Shown: piece after piece, positions 7,084-10,195 of the stretch | Position numbering within the stretch: the stretch's first letter is position 1 | Layout of the letters: every line of letters starts with the position of its first letter | Origin: Armatimonadota bacterium | GTDB taxonomy: Bacteria; Armatimonadota; UBA10988; DTZQ01 | Reading direction: 5' to 3' | Length of the DNA: 10,195 nucleotides | Assembly (NCBI GenBank): GCA_012961305.1 | Contig: DTZQ01000509.1 | Location: 1-10,195, forward strand | Notes under the pieces: model-generated | The model's input: the letters and a program-made list of their open reading frames with translations, nothing else | The model's database searches: none | Told to the model about the DNA's origin: nothing | Translations under genes and position numbers: made by a program

Positions 7084-7368
7084 ATGCCTGTAGATGAGGA
7101 GTTGCTGAAAATCTTAGTCTGTCCCGAGACCCATCAGTCCCTCCATTTGGCCGGTGAGGATTTGATTGCGGAGTTGAACCGCAAAATCGAGGCGGGCGAA
7201 CTGGTTAATCGGGAAGGTGACCGGGTAACGGAGAAAATTGACGCTGGCTTAATACGCGAGGACGGGAAGTACCTCTATCCCATTCGGGAGGACATCCCGA
7301 TTATGCTCATTCCGGAGGCTATTCCCCTCCCTCCCGAAACCAAAGAAACCGAAACGGGAGAAACGTAA
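7084..7368 (+). CDS. Trm112 family protein
   Basis: This 94-aa protein shows the Trm112/YcaR pattern: ELLKILVCPETHQSL (6-20) at the start and YLYPIREDIPIMLI (63-76) at the end. In eukaryotes and archaea, Trm112 binds and stabilises methyltransferases acting on tRNA, rRNA and release factor; bacterial roles are poorly known. The usual zinc site is reduced. Cys13 is the only cysteine, and ETH stands where a second CxxC cysteine is expected. It is longer than E. coli YcaR (about 60 aa), with a middle insertion (about 24-55) rich in charge that looks helical, and a Thr/Glu-rich tail. This single-cysteine long form is, from memory, common in Planctomycetota. AAAGGGAGGT (7068-7077) is a strong RBS. 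The gene is probably monocistronic. Confidence 0.85.
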   Translation: MPVDEELLKILVCPETHQSLHLAGEDLIAELNRKIEAGELVNREGDRVTEKIDAGLIREDGKYLYPIREDIPIMLIPEAIPLPPETKETETGET

Positions 7369-7422
7369 ACCTGCCTGCTGCCTTTTCGGAAACCCCCGTA
7401 CAGACCCCGCTGTCCGTCGGAG

Positions 7423-7454
7423 GCTCCCGGAGTGGAGGGAGCAGCCTTCTTTTT
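7423..7454 (+). terminator. Intrinsic terminator after the Trm112-family gene
   Basis: GCTCCC (7423-7428) and GGGAGC (7437-7442) form a 6-bp stem with an 8-base loop. The lower stem can extend with a small bulge through GG and CC. TTCTTTTT follows at 7447-7454. It lies 55 bases past the Trm112 stop and before the next gene. This fits the end of a short transcript, although the four-base gap between stem and T run is slightly long. Confidence 0.55.
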
Positions 7455-7507
7455 GTGTCCTTCCGCGTGGTTCCGGGGCTTATAGTCTAACTTAAGGGAG
7501 AGTTACC

Positions 7508-9037
7508 ATGTACCCCAAGAACTGTAGTAAGGGATTATTCCTCGGGTGTTTCCTGGGTTTGCTGCTCACTGCGGGGGCCGAGGCCGATTTTTTGGTGGCA
7601 TACCAGGTAGAATTTACCTCCGGCCAATTAAAGGGCAATGAAGAAATCATGGCCTACCGCTTGCGGGATGATGGACGGCCGGTCTGGCACAAGCCCGTAA
7701 CTGCAACTCCCCAGGTGAGGGAACGAAATCCCCTGGTAGTACCCGACAACGCAGGGGGTATGATTGTCGTCTTCGAGGCCCAGTTAGCCGGTGGCGATTT
7801 GGGAGGAACGAAACTGGTTCTGGCGCAGCGGATTTCCGCCGAGGGAGCATTGCGGTGGAACAAAGGTGAACGGGCTTCCCTCGTGGCCCTGAGGGCGGAG
7901 CATCCCGTAGCCATCAGCGACGGCCAAGGCGGCTGCTTTGTGGCCTGTGAGGTGCAGAGCGAGGACAGTGTGGACATTGGTGTACAGCACATCACCGCCG
8001 AAGGCACTATGCTGTGGGGCCAGACCTCCAAGGACCAGAAACACACCCTGATTCCGGTGCTGTTGGGCCGCAAGGATGCCGATGAGCACCATCCTGCCCT
8101 CCTGGCCGATAAGGCGGGAGGTGTGTGGGTAGCCTTTGAAACCCATCTGGGTGGGGGAAGGGACGTTGACCTCTATGCCCAACGAGTTTCGGCCCCGGGC
8201 AGGTTGCTGTGGGATACGGGCCGGAAAGGCACGGTTGTTTCCTCCACCAGACTGTTGGAACGGGAACCGGTATTGGTTCCCGGCCTCCGGGACAGCGCGC
8301 TGGTCATTTTCGAAGCCGAGTTCACTGAGGGCCGCTACCAGGGCGACGTTGACATCCTGGCCCAACGACTGTCTGCCGAGGGCGAGTGCCTGTGGCACGA
8401 TGGAGAACGACCTTCCCTCGTCTCCTCCATCTCAGTCCTGCGGGAGCGTCATCCGGCAGCCGTGAGCGACGGTTTGGGGGGAGCCCTGGTGGTCTTTCAG
8501 GGCGAGTACCGCGGCGGGGAATATAAGGGGGACGTGGACATCCTCGCCCAACGCATCAGCAGCCGGGGAAATTTGCGCTGGAACGAAGGGAAGAAACCCA
8601 CCTTCGTCGCCTCTTCCCAACTGCTCGAACGCCAACCACGGGTGGTCAGCGATGGACGCGGGGGGGCCATAGTGGTGTTCGAAATTGAAGTCCGAGGGGA
8701 ACGCCTGGCAGGTGCACGAGCAGTTATGACTCAACGTCTCAGCCGGGAGGGGGAACGCCTGTGGAACGAGGGTAAGAAATCCTCCCTCGTGGGCATCCAG
8801 TGTGTGAGTCCGGGAATTGCCCCTGATGGTGAGCGGGGGGTGGTCGTAGTGATGGAGCAGCAGGGGGGCAAGGAGACTGAAATTGTGGCCCAACGCATTT
8901 CCTCTGATGGCCAAATGCAATGGGGTCAAACCTCGGACAAAGGTCGAACCACAGACGAACCGCTGAAATTAGGCCGTCCCTTGCCCGGCTCCCTAACCCA
9001 TCCGGCTGTGACCCGCGCCCGGCTCCCTCAGCGGTGA
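7508..9037 (+). CDS. Secreted protein of eight tandem ~60-residue repeats, probable beta-propeller
   Basis: This 509-aa protein has a signal peptide at about residues 1-26 (hydrophobic core, ending AGAEA). The rest divides into eight repeats starting at residues 27, 85, 143, 206, 264, 326, 387 and 445, each 58-65 residues. The shared pattern is: aliphatic strand plus E (VVFE), a Gly-rich turn, DVDILAQR, an S-x-x-G turn, W, then a Lys/Arg/Gly-rich turn, an aliphatic strand, ERxP, and SDGxGG before the next strand. Repeats of this DIxAQR...GxxxW...DGxGG type are widespread in secreted bacterial proteins and are expected to form propeller blades. Eight copies would close one ring. No catalytic domain, anchor or sorting signal is visible, so an adhesive or scaffold role is only a guess. 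AAGGGAG (7494-7500) is the RBS, 7 bases before the ATG. TATAGT (7481-7486) could be a -10, but I see no good -35. Confidence 0.85.
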   Translation: MYPKNCSKGLFLGCFLGLLLTAGAEADFLVAYQVEFTSGQLKGNEEIMAYRLRDDGRPVWHKPVTATPQVRERNPLVVPDNAGGMIVVFEAQLAGGDLGGTKLVLAQRISAEGALRWNKGERASLVALRAEHPVAISDGQGGCFVACEVQSEDSVDIGVQHITAEGTMLWGQTSKDQKHTLIPVLLGRKDADEHHPALLADKAGGVWVAFETHLGGGRDVDLYAQRVSAPGRLLWDTGRKGTVVSSTRLLEREPVLVPGLRDSALVIFEAEFTEGRYQGDVDILAQRLSAEGECLWHDGERPSLVSSISVLRERHPAAVSDGLGGALVVFQGEYRGGEYKGDVDILAQRISSRGNLRWNEGKKPTFVASSQLLERQPRVVSDGRGGAIVVFEIEVRGERLAGARAVMTQRLSREGERLWNEGKKSSLVGIQCVSPGIAPDGERGVVVVMEQQGGKETEIVAQRISSDGQMQWGQTSDKGRTTDEPLKLGRPLPGSLTHPAVTRARLPQR

Positions 9038-9044
9038 GGTGGAT

Positions 9045-10135
9045 TCACTCCTGTACCACATACACCCGTTTCATTACATCGCCGACTTCCACCCGGTCCA
9101 CCACCTCCATTCCCTGGATGACCTGGCCGAAAAGGGCGTACTGCCGGTCCAGTTCTGGCACGGGCGCCAGGCAGATGTAAAACTGGCTGCCGGCGCTGTC
9201 CGGGTCGGTGGGCACTCGGGCCATGCCGACCGCCCCCCGGCGATGGGTGAGCGTGTCGCTGAACTCACATTTGATGGTGTAGCCGGGCCGCCCGTGCCCA
9301 CCGGCCGCTCCCGCCAGTTGGGGCCCTTGCTCAGCGGGTCGCCGCCCTGAATGACAAATCCCTCCTCCCGGCGGTGGAAGCGAGTGCCGTCGTAAAATCC
9401 TGCCTTTACCAACTTCAGAAAGTTGGCCACGGTGAGGGGGGCTTCCCTGGGGTACAACTCGAGGTAAATGGTGCCTTTGTCCAACTCAATGGCCACCACC
9501 GGGTTGGCCAGCGCGGGGAAGGGTTTTTCCTTTGGGGTCGGAGGGACTTCCTCCGGGGGAACGGAGGGGGGAGCCCCGGCGAGCGTTTTCGCGGGAAGGG
9601 GCCTCCTCGCCGGGGCTACGGGTTGGGCCGGGCGAGCCTCAGCCGGAGCAGCGCGGCCGGCGGTTCGACGGGGTTCACCCCGCAGCGGGGTGATGACCTC
9701 TGCCGCCGGGGGCCTCTCTTCCCTCGGCTCCGCTACCCAGCCTGCCCGAGTATCCACCAGCACTCCCAGGCGCCACCGCAGGACATCCAATTCCTCTGCC
9801 AGTTCCGCCAGGCGTCGGGTTGCACAGGCGAAACTGCGCGCCCGTATCAGGTCGCCCAGTTGGTCCCAAGCCCGTTCCAAATAGTCCGCCTGCCGCCGAA
9901 AATAGGTCAAATCCGGCGCCTCGGCTGGCACCTGTGGGAACAGTTCTTGGACCCCCTCGGCCAAGTCCTTAAGCCGTTGGCTGGCAGCCAGTAATTCCTT
10001 CATCCGTTCCCGCTCAGCGGGAGAGGCCGTGCGTTCCCCTGCCAAAGCCAGCGAACGGCAAGAGGTGAAAGTGACGATCACGGCCGATGAACGGGCCAAA
10101 GCGGGCGAGATCGGGGAGATCATCTTGGTGGCCAT
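9045..10135 (-). CDS. Cyclophilin-type peptidyl-prolyl cis-trans isomerase, frame broken near 9284
   Basis: Cyclophilins catalyse cis-trans isomerisation of proline bonds and assist folding. The catalytic domain starts at about residue 213 (VAIELDKGTIYLELYP) and has the signature FYDGTRFHRREEGFVIQGGDP at 247-267 (first 20 residues matter most). After GTGGP (280-284) the frame loses family likeness and runs to a stop at 9074. Shifting by one base restores GYTIKCEFSDTLTHRRGAVG, then GSQFYICLAP, LDRQYALFGQV and MEVVDRVEV, ending at a stop at 9045-9047. One missing C near 9283-9285 (read CCGGG, expected CCCGGG) explains this and gives 363 aa. N-terminal to the catalytic domain are a helical, Glu/Leu-rich part (about 40-120) and a Pro/Ala linker (138-208). 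The start at 10135 has GAGG 8 bases upstream, but residues 1-44 are a poor signal peptide, so a start at Met45 is possible. Sequencing error, true mutation or recoding cannot be told apart here. Confidence 0.8.
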
Positions 10136-10195
10136 GAATGGCGCCTCAGGATACCTCTAAAGCTCCAGCCTGTTACCTTTTATGGAGAACATATA

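Noticed and set aside
9374..9994. Plus-strand frame of 206 codons over the isomerase gene
   Set aside because: It is Gly/Arg/Pro rich with no recognisable domain. The minus strand carries clear cyclophilin sequence.
1..10195. CRISPR array, tRNA, rRNA, transposase or phage genes
   Set aside because: No spaced direct repeats, cloverleaf with CCA-type end, rRNA-like stretch, transposase motif or integrase was seen on either strand by reading. No search tool was run.

Overview
The window is about 58-60% GC by eye (not computed) and densely coded. It looks bacterial: Shine-Dalgarno sites are clear and two promoters resemble the sigma-70 consensus. The best guess at origin is a Planctomycetota or Armatimonadota-type bacterium, possibly from a hot or particle-rich environment. 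This rests on the single-cysteine long Trm112 protein, the ABC ATPase subtype with IGYMPDFFGVYDD, the LamG plus sialidase protein, and the large secreted or membrane proteins. It is inference from family style and no search was run.

Layout. Positions 1-130 hold no gene but have a GC-rich hairpin. Positions 131-4316, minus strand, carry a three-gene ABC exporter operon read from right to left. It begins with a 795-aa exported and membrane-anchored auxiliary protein (1929-4316), followed by an ABC-2 type permease (1116-1889) and its ATPase (131-1063). Positions 4317-4706 are a divergent control region. It has a strong plus-strand promoter (TGGACA-N17-TATACT with an extended -10), a leader of about 209 nt and two hairpins, one of them terminator-like. 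Positions 4707-6944, plus strand, encode a secreted 745-aa LamG and sialidase-fold protein with three Asp boxes.

Positions 7084-7368, plus strand, encode a 94-aa Trm112-family protein. It has its own near-consensus promoter (TTGACA-N18-TACAAT), embraced by an 8-bp inverted repeat, and a likely terminator follows it. Positions 7508-9037, plus strand, encode a secreted 509-aa protein made of eight tandem repeats of about 60 residues, probably a beta-propeller. Positions 9045-10135, minus strand, hold a cyclophilin-type peptidyl-prolyl isomerase with a long N-terminal extension. Its frame is broken by an apparent one-base deletion near 9283-9285. The last two genes converge with only 7 bases between their stop codons.

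How the genes relate. Only the three ABC genes clearly form one functional unit. The sialidase, the repeat protein and perhaps the isomerase share an outward-facing theme (export, glycan cleavage or binding, surface display), but nothing shows they act together. I did not find a convincing new multi-gene system. The most interesting items are the auxiliary protein with its exporter, the structured sialidase leader, the operator-like repeat at the Trm112 promoter, the eight-repeat protein and the isomerase frameshift.
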